Below the pieces are notes generated by a model. The model ran no database searches. It was given only the letters and a program-made list of their open reading frames with translations, and was not told the DNA's origin. From Salinimicrobium sp049680855 (GTDB lineage: Bacteria > Bacteroidota > Bacteroidia > Flavobacteriales > Flavobacteriaceae), in NCBI RefSeq assembly GCF_049680855.1, contig NZ_JBMPGS010000003.1, positions 310,001-374,000 of the forward strand: 64,000 bases of DNA. Direction: 5' to 3'. A program made the translations under genes and the position numbers. Of this stretch, positions 26,315-35,350 are shown in pieces. The stretch's first letter is position 1. Each line of letters starts with the position of its first letter.

Positions 26315-28882
26315 TTATCCACATTTAGAATACCCACAGCTTTTACACTCCAGGCAACCTTCAGAAAAGTGTATTCCTTCAGGATCACCACATTCTTCAC
26401 ATTTCTTGTCGGCTGCAGGTGTTCCATTTGGAACGAACTGTTTTAAAGCACGAACTACTCCCGCTTTCCAGGTGTTGATATTTTCATCGAGCAGGTTCAG
26501 GTTGTTGATCAGGTCAACCACGTAAGGAATCGGCATTCCGTGGCGAAGTACTCCGGAGATCAGTTTCGCATAGTTCCAGTATTCTTCATTGAAAGATCTT
26601 GATAGCCCTTCAATGGTAACTTTATATCCATGTTTATCACAGAACTGGAAATCATATCTTGACCTGCCGTCTTCATCACGATTTTTAAGCACCCAGCCAT
26701 CGGCTACCCAGTTTGGAAGATTAAACACATCTTCCATTTTCCCGGTGAAGATCTCGTATGGACGGTTATGAAGCAATCCAACTACTGCCAGCCATTTCTC
26801 TTTTTCGTTGTTGAAGCGAACGATCTTAGCTTCCAATTTCTTAGGTCGTTTTGGAGCAAAAGTTTCAGAAAAAACAGATTCCTGTGTTGCCGGACTTCCT
26901 TCCTTCTTCTCCTTTTTATCTTCAGAGGAAACAAGAATTCCGCTTCTCGATCCGTCGCGATAAACGGTGATTCCTTTTAGTCCCTGTCTCCAGGATTCAA
27001 TATAGATATCGCTGACCTTATCTGTAGTCACATCGCTTGCAAGGTTAATGGTCGAGCTAATAGAGTGCGTGGTGTATTTTTGCACCAGGGCCTGCATTTC
27101 AACTCGTTTTTGCCAGTTAATTTCTGAAGCGGTCGCGCCGGCATAGGCGCTTTGGCTGATATCTTCTTTACCGGTAGCTTGCATCCAGGTCTTCACCTTT
27201 GGATGGTACACGGTGAATTCTTCAAAAGCATCTCCCGTATCATCCACAAATGCCACTTTCGCATTCTTTTCTGAAGGGTTTACTTTTCTTCTTCTTTTAT
27301 AGGATAGCATGAAAACCGGCTCAATTCCTGAAGAAGTTTGCGCAAGCATGCTCAAGCTTCCGGTTGGTGCCACAGTACTAATGGAAATATTTCTTCGCCC
27401 GTGCTGCATCATTCTTCCATAGATCTCCGGAAATTCATTTTTCAGCATTTGCACAAAATCTGATTGTTCCTCAATTGCGGGATCAAAAACTTTGAACGGT
27501 TCGCGGGTGATGGCCATATCAATACTACTGTCAAACTCACCTTTAAGTTTGGTCTGCATGATCTTGTCGATTTCCGTAAGAGCTTCATCGGTATCTAATT
27601 TGATCCCAAGTGCAGCAACAGCATCGGCAAGGGCAGTAAAACCTAAGCCGGTACGCCTTCCGTTCTTACCATTTTCAGCAAGAAGCTTCCAGGTATCAAT
27701 TTCATTCTTTTTGATAAAATCCGGTTCCTTATCGTTGGAAATTTTTCCGAGGATGCGATCAACAGCTTCCAGTTCAAGATCTACAAGGTCATCCATCAAA
27801 CGCTGGGTTTCGTAGATCACTTTGTAGAATTTTTCATGGTTAAAAGTGGCATTTTCGGTGAATGGTTCATCCACGAAACTGTACAGATTCACTGCAATCA
27901 AGCGACAGGAATCTCCTCCCTGCATCGCAATTTCTGAGCAAGGATTCGTCGAACTGTTCTTAAACCCTGGATAATACGAGGAAGTGGAATACGTATGCTG
28001 CTTGTCCCAGAAGATCAATCCGGGCTCGGCTGTATTATGCGCACATTTTATGATGCTTTCCCAAAGCTCTTTTGCGCGAACGGTTTTGGTGTATTTTGGC
28101 TCTGGGCTTTCAATTGGCCAACGTAATGTAAAATCATTGTCTTCAACGACCGCTTGCATAAATTCATCTGAAAGACGTACAGAAATGTTTGCACCGGTCA
28201 CTTTTTTAAGATCCTGCTTAATGGTGATAAAATCTTCTACATCTGGATGCGCTATGTCAATAGTTAGCATTAATGCACCTCTTCTTCCGTTTTGAGCAAC
28301 TTCACGCGTGGTGTTGGAAAAACGCTCCATAAAAGAAACCGCCCCGGTAGTGGTTCCTGCAGCATTAGAAACCAGCGCGTCTTTTGGTCGAAGTCCGCTA
28401 AGATCCACTCCCACTCCACAACGTCTTTTGAAGAGTTGTACAAGTTGTTGATCTGTATAAAGAATTCCGCCGTAAGAATCGTAAACCGGTGGCACAACCA
28501 CACAGTTCGATAAAGAGGCGATCATTTGCTCATTCCCCAAAGCGGCCATGACACTTCCCTGCGGAATGCTATACTTGAAGTCTTTGAACAATTCATAGAT
28601 ACGCTCTTCTGTAAGTGATTCACGCACCTGCCCGTACTCCGATAAATTTTCTACTCCCGAAGACCTGTCGGCATATTTTGCTTCCACACGAGCAAATTCT
28701 TTTGCCATCCTGCGGTGCATATCGTTCGGCGTCAATTCAAGGTAGTTTCCATCTTTGTCCTTGACCGCATATTTATTGATCCAGGTAGTGGCAGCAAGTT
28801 CATCATTCTTAAAGTATTTGAGGGATTCCTTCAACACTTCATCATAGGTATACGTCTGGGTACTAAATAGTTCTTCAACCAT
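26315..28882 (-). CDS. nrdJ: Adenosylcobalamin-dependent (class II) ribonucleoside-diphosphate reductase
   Basis: 855 residues. It reduces ribonucleotides to deoxyribonucleotides using a B12-derived thiyl radical. Visible blocks include SNCVVVPPVYDSYGGI (first cysteine of the redox pair), GVGVDLSGLRP, TTGAVSFMERFSNTT, NPCSEIAMQ (active-site Cys and Glu), NGRRTGLGFTALADA and APTGSLSMLAQTSSGIEP. The C-terminal residues 826-855 form a zinc ribbon (CEECGDP...CLECKSCGYSKCG), typical of vitamin B12-dependent NrdJ. No cobalamin riboswitch-like element is visible upstream (28883-29154). It is transcribed alone. Confidence 0.95.
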   Translation of the reverse strand: MVEELFSTQTYTYDEVLKESLKYFKNDELAATTWINKYAVKDKDGNYLELTPNDMHRRMAKEFARVEAKYADRSSGVENLSEYGQVRESLTEERIYELFKDFKYSIPQGSVMAALGNEQMIASLSNCVVVPPVYDSYGGILYTDQQLVQLFKRRCGVGVDLSGLRPKDALVSNAAGTTTGAVSFMERFSNTTREVAQNGRRGALMLTIDIAHPDVEDFITIKQDLKKVTGANISVRLSDEFMQAVVEDNDFTLRWPIESPEPKYTKTVRAKELWESIIKCAHNTAEPGLIFWDKQHTYSTSSYYPGFKNSSTNPCSEIAMQGGDSCRLIAVNLYSFVDEPFTENATFNHEKFYKVIYETQRLMDDLVDLELEAVDRILGKISNDKEPDFIKKNEIDTWKLLAENGKNGRRTGLGFTALADAVAALGIKLDTDEALTEIDKIMQTKLKGEFDSSIDMAITREPFKVFDPAIEEQSDFVQMLKNEFPEIYGRMMQHGRRNISISTVAPTGSLSMLAQTSSGIEPVFMLSYKRRRKVNPSEKNAKVAFVDDTGDAFEEFTVYHPKVKTWMQATGKEDISQSAYAGATASEINWQKRVEMQALVQKYTTHSISSTINLASDVTTDKVSDIYIESWRQGLKGITVYRDGSRSGILVSSEDKKEKKEGSPATQESVFSETFAPKRPKKLEAKIVRFNNEKEKWLAVVGLLHNRPYEIFTGKMEDVFNLPNWVADGWVLKNRDEDGRSRYDFQFCDKHGYKVTIEGLSRSFNEEYWNYAKLISGVLRHGMPIPYVVDLINNLNLLDENINTWKAGVVRALKQFVPNGTPAADKKCEECGDPEGIHFSEGCLECKSCGYSKCG

Positions 28883-29154
28883 GGCAGCTAATATTTTTTA
28901 ATAAGAAAGAAGTGTAAAGTTATTTCAATATTTCACTTTTTAAACCTTTGGAATACGATTCTTATTAACTAATGCATGTTGAAAAAATTAATTGAGATTT
29001 AACATTTCTCCTCGTCCTTTTGTTAGCCTTGAATCAAGATCATTTTTTAGAATTTTTCAAGGTCTAAAAACTTTTTAAGCAGCAAAAACAGAAAAAAAAT
29101 TGAATATATTGAAAGGGTGCTGTAGCCGACTTATAAAGTCTTAAAAAAGGTATT

Positions 29155-29940
29155 TTACAACCTAATTTCTACAAGCACCGGAAAATGATCTGAGGGATAT
29201 TTCTCTTCTCTTGAATCGGTAAGGACAGCATATCTCAATACCTCCACACTATCATTTACAAAAATGTAATCAAATCTCCCTATGGGCGGTTCTTGAAATT
29301 CGTAAGCATTGAAAGTTTCTTCGGGACCTGCAGCAACTTTTGCTGCTATTTTCCTGCTATCGTTTAAATTCTTTGCCAGAAACTGAATGGGTCGATCTTC
29401 AGGCTCAAGATTAAAATCTCCCATTAAAATTACCGGATAATATTCATCATTAACCGCTTTAATGCGTTGTAAAATAAGCGCAGCACTCTTTTCCACCGCC
29501 TCCTCTCCCTGGTGATCAAAGTGGGTATTAAATATCCAGCACTTTTTCCCGGTTTGCTTATTAGTAAACAGCGCATAAGTACAGACGCGTGGATAAGCCG
29601 CATCCCAACCCATTGAAGGTTCTCCCGGAGTTTCTGATAACCAGAAAGTAGATTCTTCCGAAATTGAGAATATCGCTGCTTTATAAAAAATAGCGTTATA
29701 AAGTCCTTTTTTACCGCCATCTCTGCCTGTCCCAAAATATTCGTAGATCTTTAGCTTATTTTTCAGGAATTGCAGTTGCTCTAACCGTGCCTCCTGCACC
29801 CCAAGGACATCGGGAGTGTAAGAGGCAATTAAATCTTTTAAATGACTTTTTCGCCTGGACCAGGAATTCTCGCCATCCTCTTCGGTCGCAAACTTGATGT
29901 TATAAGACATCACCTGGAATGCGGACTTTTCAGCAGCCAT
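29155..29940 (-). CDS. Endonuclease/exonuclease/phosphatase (EEP) family protein
   Basis: 261 residues of the EEP fold: VMSYNIKF, GVQEARLEQL (metal Glu), FNTHFDHQG, VILMGDFNLEP and PSDHFPVLVEI (catalytic Asp-His). No convincing signal peptide (MAAEKSAFQV), so it may be cytoplasmic. It is clearly paralogous to the next gene upstream (29988-30830), which carries an export signal; they share most motifs in register (for example SQTP/SETP then GWDAAYPRVCTYALF). The EEP substrate could be DNA, sphingolipid or phosphoinositide and cannot be assigned. Some homologues are annotated as exported phosphodiesterases. Confidence 0.85.
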   Translation of the reverse strand: MAAEKSAFQVMSYNIKFATEEDGENSWSRRKSHLKDLIASYTPDVLGVQEARLEQLQFLKNKLKIYEYFGTGRDGGKKGLYNAIFYKAAIFSISEESTFWLSETPGEPSMGWDAAYPRVCTYALFTNKQTGKKCWIFNTHFDHQGEEAVEKSAALILQRIKAVNDEYYPVILMGDFNLEPEDRPIQFLAKNLNDSRKIAAKVAAGPEETFNAYEFQEPPIGRFDYIFVNDSVEVLRYAVLTDSREEKYPSDHFPVLVEIRL

Positions 29941-29987
29941 AAATTTCTAAATTATCTTCCTGTTACTTTTCTTCGGAAATAACTGCT

Positions 29988-30830
29988 TTAATTTTTCAAA
30001 TGAAGCGTTACCAGGACAGGTAAATGATCTGAAGGATATTTTAAATTTTTTGAGTCGCTCAACACAGCATATTTTTGCACCTGAAAGTCATCGGTCGTAA
30101 AAATATAATCTATCCGGCGGTTTACCGGCTCCTTGAAATTATACCCATTAAAGGTGCCTTCAGGCCCAAAAACTAATTTTTCAGCAGTTTTTTTACTATC
30201 ATTCATTTGACCTGAAAGGTACTGAATTGGTTTTGCCTCCGGTTCCAGGTTCAAATCTCCCATTAAAACCACAGGAAGATCCTCGTCATTGATCCTCTCT
30301 ATTTCCTTGATAATTAATTGAGCACTCTGCTCCCTCGCTTCCTCCCCCACGTGATCGAAATGCGTGTTAAAAACATAAAACTTCTCTCCGGAATCCTTTT
30401 TTTCAAACAAGGCCAGGGTACAAACTCTTGGGTAAGCGGCATCCCAGCCTTTAGAAGGTTTCCGGGGAGTTTCAGAAAGCCAGAAAGTGTCTTCTTCCAG
30501 AAGCTCAAACTGATCTTTCTTATAAAAAACAGCACTAAATTCTCCCTTTTTCTTGCCATCATCACGTCCTACTCCCACATAATCATAACCTTCTAAATTT
30601 TGCTGAAAATGCTCCAACTGTTTAAGTACAGCCTCCTGAACACCAAAGATATCAGGTTCATAAAACTTTATTTGGTTCGTCAAATGTTCTTTTCGTTGAG
30701 ACCAGGAATTTTCTCCATCCTTCTCATTTGCATACTTGATATTATAGGACATGACACTCATTTGCGCCATCATTGTAACACTTGTCATAGTGAAAAAGAG
30801 TATTAAAAGGTAGAAATTAACTGTTTTCAT
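29988..30830 (-). CDS. Exported endonuclease/exonuclease/phosphatase (EEP) family protein
   Basis: 280 residues starting with a signal peptide (FYLLILFFTMTSVTMMAQ). The EEP motifs are complete: MSYNIKYANEKDG, GVQEAVLKQL, NTHFDHVGEEA, MGDLNLEPE and YPSDHLPVLVTL. It is the exported paralogue of 29155-29940; tandem duplication followed by different targeting is the likely history. Its start overlaps the stop of the upstream dehydrogenase-like gene by 14 nt, so the three genes (30817, 29988, 29155) probably form one operon. Confidence 0.87.
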   Translation of the reverse strand: MKTVNFYLLILFFTMTSVTMMAQMSVMSYNIKYANEKDGENSWSQRKEHLTNQIKFYEPDIFGVQEAVLKQLEHFQQNLEGYDYVGVGRDDGKKKGEFSAVFYKKDQFELLEEDTFWLSETPRKPSKGWDAAYPRVCTLALFEKKDSGEKFYVFNTHFDHVGEEAREQSAQLIIKEIERINDEDLPVVLMGDLNLEPEAKPIQYLSGQMNDSKKTAEKLVFGPEGTFNGYNFKEPVNRRIDYIFTTDDFQVQKYAVLSDSKNLKYPSDHLPVLVTLHLKN

Positions 30831-32040
30831 GAAGCTTACTTTTGGTTACATATTCCTGCAGATAATTAAAACGAGGCGTCAATTTGCCATTTTTGGTCAT
30901 CCTGGCCCTTTCAAGAACAGCATCTTTGTCATCATTAAAAAAGGCAGACAGAACATTTTCCAGGAACATTTCTCCAAAACCTTCACTGGCATCTTTAGGT
31001 AATTCACATGGCAGATTGTCTACAGCCATGACAAGTATGGCATTTTTTTCCCTAAAATCTACTTCTATACCTTTTTGAGGATCGATTCCATAAAAAGGTT
31101 CTGCAATAGTAGAAGGCCGAATAGTGGTTGCCACAGGACCATTGATATCACAGGAAATATCAGCTACATATTTTATTCTGAAATCGGGTGATTTTAATTC
31201 TTCAGAAGTGTAGAAATTAGGTGCTCCCTGGCCGTAAAAATGGCCTGCCACGAAAAGATCTGCTATTTTGGCAAACCTGGCAAAATTTGATTCATAATCC
31301 TGCGGATTATCGAAAAAATCCTGCACCGTTCCCGGTTTTCCATCTTTACGCTTGTTGTAATCCAGCACATCTATGTGGCAATATACGGGCTCATCATACG
31401 AACCCTCCAAAAAGGCATTTACGGGCAGCTTTTTGATCTTGAGGTGATCCAGGATCTCTTTTGCACCACCAGCGACTTTTCCGCTTCCGGTAAGGACTAT
31501 CTTAATTGGCGGAACTTCTATTTTGTCAAGTTCCCTAAGCATAAAATCAAGATCTGGCAGTTCACTGGCTTTTGGCAGCGAAAAAGTCCCTTCTTTCAAG
31601 CCAATCCCCCTTAACCCATTGTAAGTCCCTACAAGGCCTGCATATCTTCCAAAACCAATCAACCTGCCTCCTCGTTCATTTACAATAACCTCATGATCAT
31701 ATAGTTCTATGTTCTTTTCAAGAATTTCCCTTAAAAGATCCCGATTGTAAGGCTGCTTTTTTATGGTGTGTGAAAAGAAGAAATATTTTTTATTTGGAAT
31801 TAAAAAAGGAACCGGCACTTCTTTTACTCCTAATAGTACATCACAATCTGACATATCTTCGGAAACTTCAAAACCGGCTTCTTCATAGGCTTTATCAGAA
31901 AAGATCCTGATGTCTGAACTTTCTACTTTGAATTGGGCCTCCGGAAATCTTTTTGCAGCTTCCTTCAGCTTTTCCGGGGAGAACACCACTCTTTTGTCCG
32001 GCGGACTTTTTCTCTCTTTAATAATTCCAAATTTGATCAT
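30817..32040 (-). CDS. Saccharopine/alanine dehydrogenase-like NAD(P)-dependent oxidoreductase
   Basis: 407 residues. The N-terminus FGIIKERKSPPDKRVVFSPEKL is the substrate-domain start of the alanine dehydrogenase/PNT-N/saccharopine dehydrogenase group, and KIVLTGSGKVAGGAKEIL is the Rossmann nucleotide-binding loop. The active-site region is FGRYAGLVGTYNGLRG. Overall it resembles fungal-type Lys1 (lysine-forming saccharopine dehydrogenase), but biochemical assignment from this alone is not secure. TATCTTTG at 32076-32083 is its likely -7 box. It overlaps the following EEP gene by 14 nt. Confidence 0.72.
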   Translation of the reverse strand: MIKFGIIKERKSPPDKRVVFSPEKLKEAAKRFPEAQFKVESSDIRIFSDKAYEEAGFEVSEDMSDCDVLLGVKEVPVPFLIPNKKYFFFSHTIKKQPYNRDLLREILEKNIELYDHEVIVNERGGRLIGFGRYAGLVGTYNGLRGIGLKEGTFSLPKASELPDLDFMLRELDKIEVPPIKIVLTGSGKVAGGAKEILDHLKIKKLPVNAFLEGSYDEPVYCHIDVLDYNKRKDGKPGTVQDFFDNPQDYESNFARFAKIADLFVAGHFYGQGAPNFYTSEELKSPDFRIKYVADISCDINGPVATTIRPSTIAEPFYGIDPQKGIEVDFREKNAILVMAVDNLPCELPKDASEGFGEMFLENVLSAFFNDDKDAVLERARMTKNGKLTPRFNYLQEYVTKSKLHENS

Positions 32041-32075
32041 ATGGGAACAGCGTTTACTTTTTATTTGTTGTCTTT

Positions 32076-32083
32076 CAAAGATA
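32076..32083 (-). promoter_or_regulatory. -7 box TATCTTTG of the 30.8-32.0 kb operon
   Basis: TATCTTTG on the minus strand lies 35 nt before the ATG at 32040. A second TATCTTTG on the plus strand (32098-32105) faces the other way toward the tmRNA. Confidence 0.4.
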
Positions 32084-32110
32084 TGAATTTAAAACTGTAT
32101 CTTTGTTTTG

Positions 32111-32137
32111 GCAGCCCTGAACGGCTGCTACTTTTTT
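32111..32137 (+). terminator. Orphan intrinsic terminator upstream of ssrA
   Basis: Stem GCAGCC (32111-32116), GGCTGC (32123-32128), then TAC and six T. No plus-strand gene ends here; the nearest plus-strand gene ends at 26220. It sits just after a plus-strand TATCTTTG (32098-32105). Confidence 0.55.
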
Positions 32138-32267
32138 GAAGTATTTTTGCGGTGGGGATTGATTGAATTTGAAGTTTTGACTGAAGTGGGAACGCCTACA
32201 AACCTGGCATGAAAAATGCAATACAATCTTCGCGGAAATAATTAAATATATAAGTTCTTTACATAAT

Positions 32268-32664
32268 GGGGTCGACTTGGTTTTGACAGCGAGTCTAACT
32301 GAGTTGTAAGCACGTCGAGCGCTGGGAAACAGCTCGTAAATCTCATTTTTCACACTTTTTTAAACGGCGAGAATAACTACGCCTTGGCTGCATAACCGAA
32401 TTATAGTAGGTTATACTTAGTCCCTGCAAGGCAGGGAGCCAAGATGTCTCGTGGAAGCCTTGATTTACGGCGTCCACACCAGAGGCACCGGTAAAGTAAA
32501 TATAGGGATCTTAGGGCCTTGATAAGATTCTGAACTTTAAGCGAGGATACGTGTAAAGTTGGTGGTTTTCGGCCGGCTTTGCATCGACAACCAAGTGAAA
32601 ACTAAACGTGTAGAAAGCAATTGAGTTGCTTGTTTGGACGAGGGTTCGAACCCCTCCGACTCCA
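32268..32664 (+). ncRNA. ssrA: Transfer-messenger RNA (tmRNA)
   Basis: The 5' end GGGGTCGA pairs with the 3' CGACTCC acceptor strand, followed by A. The tRNA-like 3' half has the T-arm GGGTTCGAACCCC. The internal reading frame starting at GGC (32366) encodes GENNYALAA and stops at 32393-32395, the degradation tag added to stalled nascent proteins. tmRNA with SmpB rescues ribosomes on non-stop messages. The 3' CCA is not encoded. Ends are set by base pairing and are accurate to a few bases. Confidence 0.95.
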
Positions 32665-32687
32665 CTTTTTGAGTATCAAACTCAATC

Positions 32688-32722
32688 AAAAACCCCGGAA
32701 TCCTAGGATTTACGGGGTTTTT
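32688..32722 (+). terminator. ssrA terminator
   Basis: Stem AAAAACCCCG (32688-32697) with CGGGGTTTTT (32713-32722), plus an inner ATCCTAGGAT palindrome, followed by CATTTTTT. Confidence 0.85.
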
Positions 32723-32800
32723 CATTTTTTATAAAGTTTATTTGCCCTTTTCGAGGAACAGCTTTTTCCACGACAAAGCAGAATCATATTGTGATTAACT

Positions 32801-33238
32801 TTAACCTTTCTGCGGATGGAAATTCGGATCTGAAGGATCATTATCTAAATCATAGGTGATACCGAGGACGAACATAAAAAGTCCGTAGCAAATAATTCCG
32901 AAGGCAACTATGGCAAAGGGAATCTTTCCAATGTGATCGCCTATAAAATTAAAGGCTTTATCTGTATTAACGACATAACTAGGATCTTTAAGTATACCCG
33001 ATTTGATAAAAAAGAAGCCAATAATACCTAAAATCACCCCACGGGCAACATAGCCGGTGAATCCAAGAAAAAAGATGACGGACTTTTTTTTCCTGCCAAA
33101 TTCTACAATATCTAAACGCTCCCGATACCCACGGGTAATTCCGTAAAATAATTGCACTGCAGCAATCAAAGCTATGAAAGCACCTACCCCCACAATTAGC
33201 CATTTGCCCCAACCGTAATTTAAAATGTTAGCCGTCAT
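32801..33238 (-). CDS. DUF1206 protein, C-terminal part of a frameshifted gene
   Basis: 145 residues, beginning MTANILNYGWGKWLIVGVGAF. Four membrane segments form the second half of DUF1206 repeat 2 and all of repeat 3 (YVARGVILGIIGFFFIKSG, IPFAIVAFGIICYGLFMFVLG). The matching N-terminal part is encoded in another frame at 33252-33725. Removing one C of the CC pair at 33255-33256 joins them as ...NYSEQSEQKREMTANILNYG, which is what an intact protein would read. The ATG at 33238 is therefore probably an internal methionine rather than a true start. The family's function is unknown. Confidence 0.7.
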   Translation of the reverse strand: MTANILNYGWGKWLIVGVGAFIALIAAVQLFYGITRGYRERLDIVEFGRKKKSVIFFLGFTGYVARGVILGIIGFFFIKSGILKDPSYVVNTDKAFNFIGDHIGKIPFAIVAFGIICYGLFMFVLGITYDLDNDPSDPNFHPQKG

Positions 33239-33251
33239 TTCCCTCTTCTGC

Positions 33252-33725
33252 TCAGGACTGTTCAGAATAATTTGCTGTCCCCAATAAAACTACCAGCGCA
33301 GAGTATGCGATAAGTGCATCGGCAAAAGAGCTGAGACCTATCCCGGTACGACGGGTAATTCCTTTCCAGCTATTTCCATATTGGTAGGGATCGCTAAATG
33401 ATTCATAGATTCGCCAGGCAATATAACAGAGCATTCCCAACAGTATGGCCCAGATGATAATTTCACCCCCCGGCAGTTCCTGTACATAGGCTAGTAGGCT
33501 GTTTTTGGAAGCGCCGCCCTCTTTAAGTCTTAACAGGGAAAGAATAGCAATTACACCTATGGCCATATAAATGAGGCCGGTGGAAATACAACCCAGAATA
33601 GGAAAATATTTGATGTACTTCTTCTTCGCTTTTTTCACAGGGAAAACAAATTTACTCCTGAAAGTAAGATTTTTTTCCTTTTCCGGTAGAATACCATTCA
33701 ATTTCCCTAAAGGAATGGTCCTCAA
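33252..33725 (-). CDS. DUF1206 protein, N-terminal part of a frameshifted gene
   Basis: 157 residues: a basic N-terminal tail, then membrane segments FPILGCISTGLIYMAIGVIAILSLL, IIIWAILLGMLCYIAW and a third, ending ...VVLLGTANYSEQS and TGA. This is DUF1206 repeat 1 plus the first half of repeat 2. The rest of the protein continues in the 32801-33238 frame after a single-base shift near 33255. The three-repeat DUF1206 family is about 270 residues, matching the sum of the two parts. Whether the shift is a mutation or a sequence error cannot be decided here. Confidence 0.7.
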   Translation of the reverse strand: MRTIPLGKLNGILPEKEKNLTFRSKFVFPVKKAKKKYIKYFPILGCISTGLIYMAIGVIAILSLLRLKEGGASKNSLLAYVQELPGGEIIIWAILLGMLCYIAWRIYESFSDPYQYGNSWKGITRRTGIGLSSFADALIAYSALVVLLGTANYSEQS

Positions 33726-33811
33726 AGTTGGGATTTCTCTTCTTGAGTAAAAGCATTTCTGCTTTCCTTGGAGACAAAGTCACGAATTAATTTTTTTCAA
33801 TAATACCCTTA

Positions 33812-33826
33812 AAAAATGGCATTTCT
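33812..33826. repeat. Dispersed palindrome copy AAAAATG-G-CATTTCT
   Basis: A 7-1-7 inverted repeat with one mismatch in the outer arm, in the divergent gap between the DUF1206 gene and the 34017 methyltransferase. Confidence 0.6.
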
Positions 33827-34016
33827 GGCACCCACTTTTCGGCTAGATTTACTTTTTGATCTTCCGGGTTTATATTTTTATAATTATTTTGAGCACCGAA
33901 ATATTGCAAAGTGGATAAAATGGATTTTAAACAGTAGTAATGAGCAGATATATTTTTGTTCTTGATGATTTGTTTTTGTTTCATAGGGGCTTTATCTTAC
34001 ACCCTCCTCATAAAAG

Positions 34017-34682
34017 ATGACAAAAAACAGACAATTAAAGAAGCCGTGGCCGACTAAAGATGCTATGGTGCAGATATATGAAAATAACCTGTGGGGTGGT
34101 AAAAAATCTCAATTTTACTCTGGCCTTGGCTCACATCATCCTGAAACAGTAAATCCATATATAGCTGTAATATCCGATTTTTTAAGAAATTTTAAAACTC
34201 CCCCGGTAGTTTGCGATTTGGGTTGTGGAGATTTCAACATTGGCAAAGAACTGGTAAAGTACGCTAATAAATACATCGCACTAGATATAGTTCCAAATCT
34301 TATAGCGCATAATCGAAAAAAATTTAGAGCCGCCAATTTGGAATTCTATGCTTTAGACATTTCAAAGGATAAATTGCCTTCTGGTGATTGCGCATTGATA
34401 AGGCAGGTTTTGCAACATCTATCCAACGTGGAAATTCAAAGAGTAGTGGAAAAATTGTATGATTTTAGGTATGTAATTTTAACCGAACATTTGCCGACAG
34501 AAGATTTTGAACCCAATAAGGATATTATTTCCGGACAGGGTACCCGACTAAAAAAGCAAAGTGGAGTAATTCTTAACGCTTCACCATTTAACTTCAAAGT
34601 CAAAGAAGAAAAACAATTACTATCTGTTCCATCTTTTGGTTTTAAAGGAGTGTTAGTAACTACGCTTTATAAGGTAAGATAA
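34017..34682 (+). CDS. Class I SAM-dependent methyltransferase
   Basis: 221 residues. SAM motif I is VVCDLGCGDFNIG (residues about 63-75), motif II IALDIVPNLI and motif III ALIRQVLQHLSN. The N-terminus KKPWPTKDAMVQIYENNLWGGKKSQFYSG is a distinctive substrate-side extension. The gene is AT-rich and stands alone between divergent neighbours. I do not recognise the substrate; glycan or small-molecule methylation is possible. Confidence 0.72.
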   Translation: MTKNRQLKKPWPTKDAMVQIYENNLWGGKKSQFYSGLGSHHPETVNPYIAVISDFLRNFKTPPVVCDLGCGDFNIGKELVKYANKYIALDIVPNLIAHNRKKFRAANLEFYALDISKDKLPSGDCALIRQVLQHLSNVEIQRVVEKLYDFRYVILTEHLPTEDFEPNKDIISGQGTRLKKQSGVILNASPFNFKVKEEKQLLSVPSFGFKGVLVTTLYKVR

Positions 34683-34975
34683 CACTAACGGAGGTGAATT
34701 CTGCTATATTGAAAAATTGAACCAGTCCTCTCTAAATGGGCAACAAATTGAATTATAATCCATCGCAACCATTTTGCTTCTAATCCAAAGTTAAAAATTG
34801 AAGCGAGACCAATGCGGTAGCTATGAAATCTTATTTTGTCACTACTATTGCCCTTCCTATTCCTTTTACCCTTACTTTTAATTTATTTTGTAATCAGGAT
34901 TTCAAGGAGCTTTCTCATTATAAAAAATTGAAGCTCAATCTTTCAAAATTCAAAAGGATTTTCTTTGCGTAATAA
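34683..34975. other. Intergenic, no supported gene
   Basis: AT-rich gap of 293 nt. A 49-codon plus-strand frame (34823-34972, MKSYFVTTIALPIPFTLTFNLFC...) was seen but has no supporting signal. No terminator or palindrome copy is visible. Confidence 0.5.
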
Positions 34976-35323
34976 TTAATCTAATTGTTTCCTTATACGC
35001 TGCAGTAATTCTTCAATATCAAAGGGTTTGGCTATAAAATCATCGGCTCCTTCTAATTTATTAATATTTGCATGGGCAGACATTAGTAGCACCGGAATTT
35101 TTTTGGTGACTTCTTTTTTCTTCAGGTCTTTGCAAAGATCCAGTCCGTTGCCGTCGGGCAGCATTATGTCTAGCAAAAACAGGTCGGGAATTTCTTGAGG
35201 AACTATTTTCTGAAAAGACCTGGCAGAGGGGAAAGTTTTTACTGAATAATTATGACTCACCAGCAGGAACTCTATCAATTCCCGAATTCCCTCATCATCT
35301 TCAACTATAAAAATTTCTTTCAT
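34976..35323 (-). CDS. Single-domain response regulator (receiver)
   Basis: 115 residues consisting only of a receiver domain. The acidic pocket is EDD at residues 8-10, the phosphoacceptor is Asp52 (FLLDIMLPDG), with the conserved Ser/Thr in LLMSAHA and Lys in IAKPFD. With no output domain it probably acts by protein contact or in a phosphorelay. It lies 27 nt downstream of the PAS-GAF histidine kinase and is almost certainly its partner. Confidence 0.9.
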   Translation of the reverse strand: MKEIFIVEDDEGIRELIEFLLVSHNYSVKTFPSARSFQKIVPQEIPDLFLLDIMLPDGNGLDLCKDLKKKEVTKKIPVLLMSAHANINKLEGADDFIAKPFDIEELLQRIRKQLD

Positions 35324-35350
35324 ATAATTATTTTTGAATTGTCACACCCC

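Noticed and set aside
28883..29154. Possible cobalamin riboswitch before the B12-dependent ribonucleotide reductase
   Set aside because: No B12-box-like block or plausible multi-stem fold was seen in the 272-nt leader region; a covariance-model search would be decisive.
29141..29157. AAAAAAGGTATTTT near the EEP gene end, and CAAAAATACCTTTTTTG at 55870-55886
   Set aside because: They resemble the dispersed palindrome in their A/T arms but not in the ATG-N-CAT core, so they are kept out of the family count.
33787..33984. 65-codon minus-strand frame in the gap before the 34017 methyltransferase
   Set aside because: Low-complexity, Lys/Asn-rich, and it runs across the palindrome copy; no family signal.
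34823..34972. 49-codon plus-strand frame with a hydrophobic start
   Set aside because: No lipobox or signal-peptidase site, no RBS or -7 box, and AT-rich composition alone can give it.
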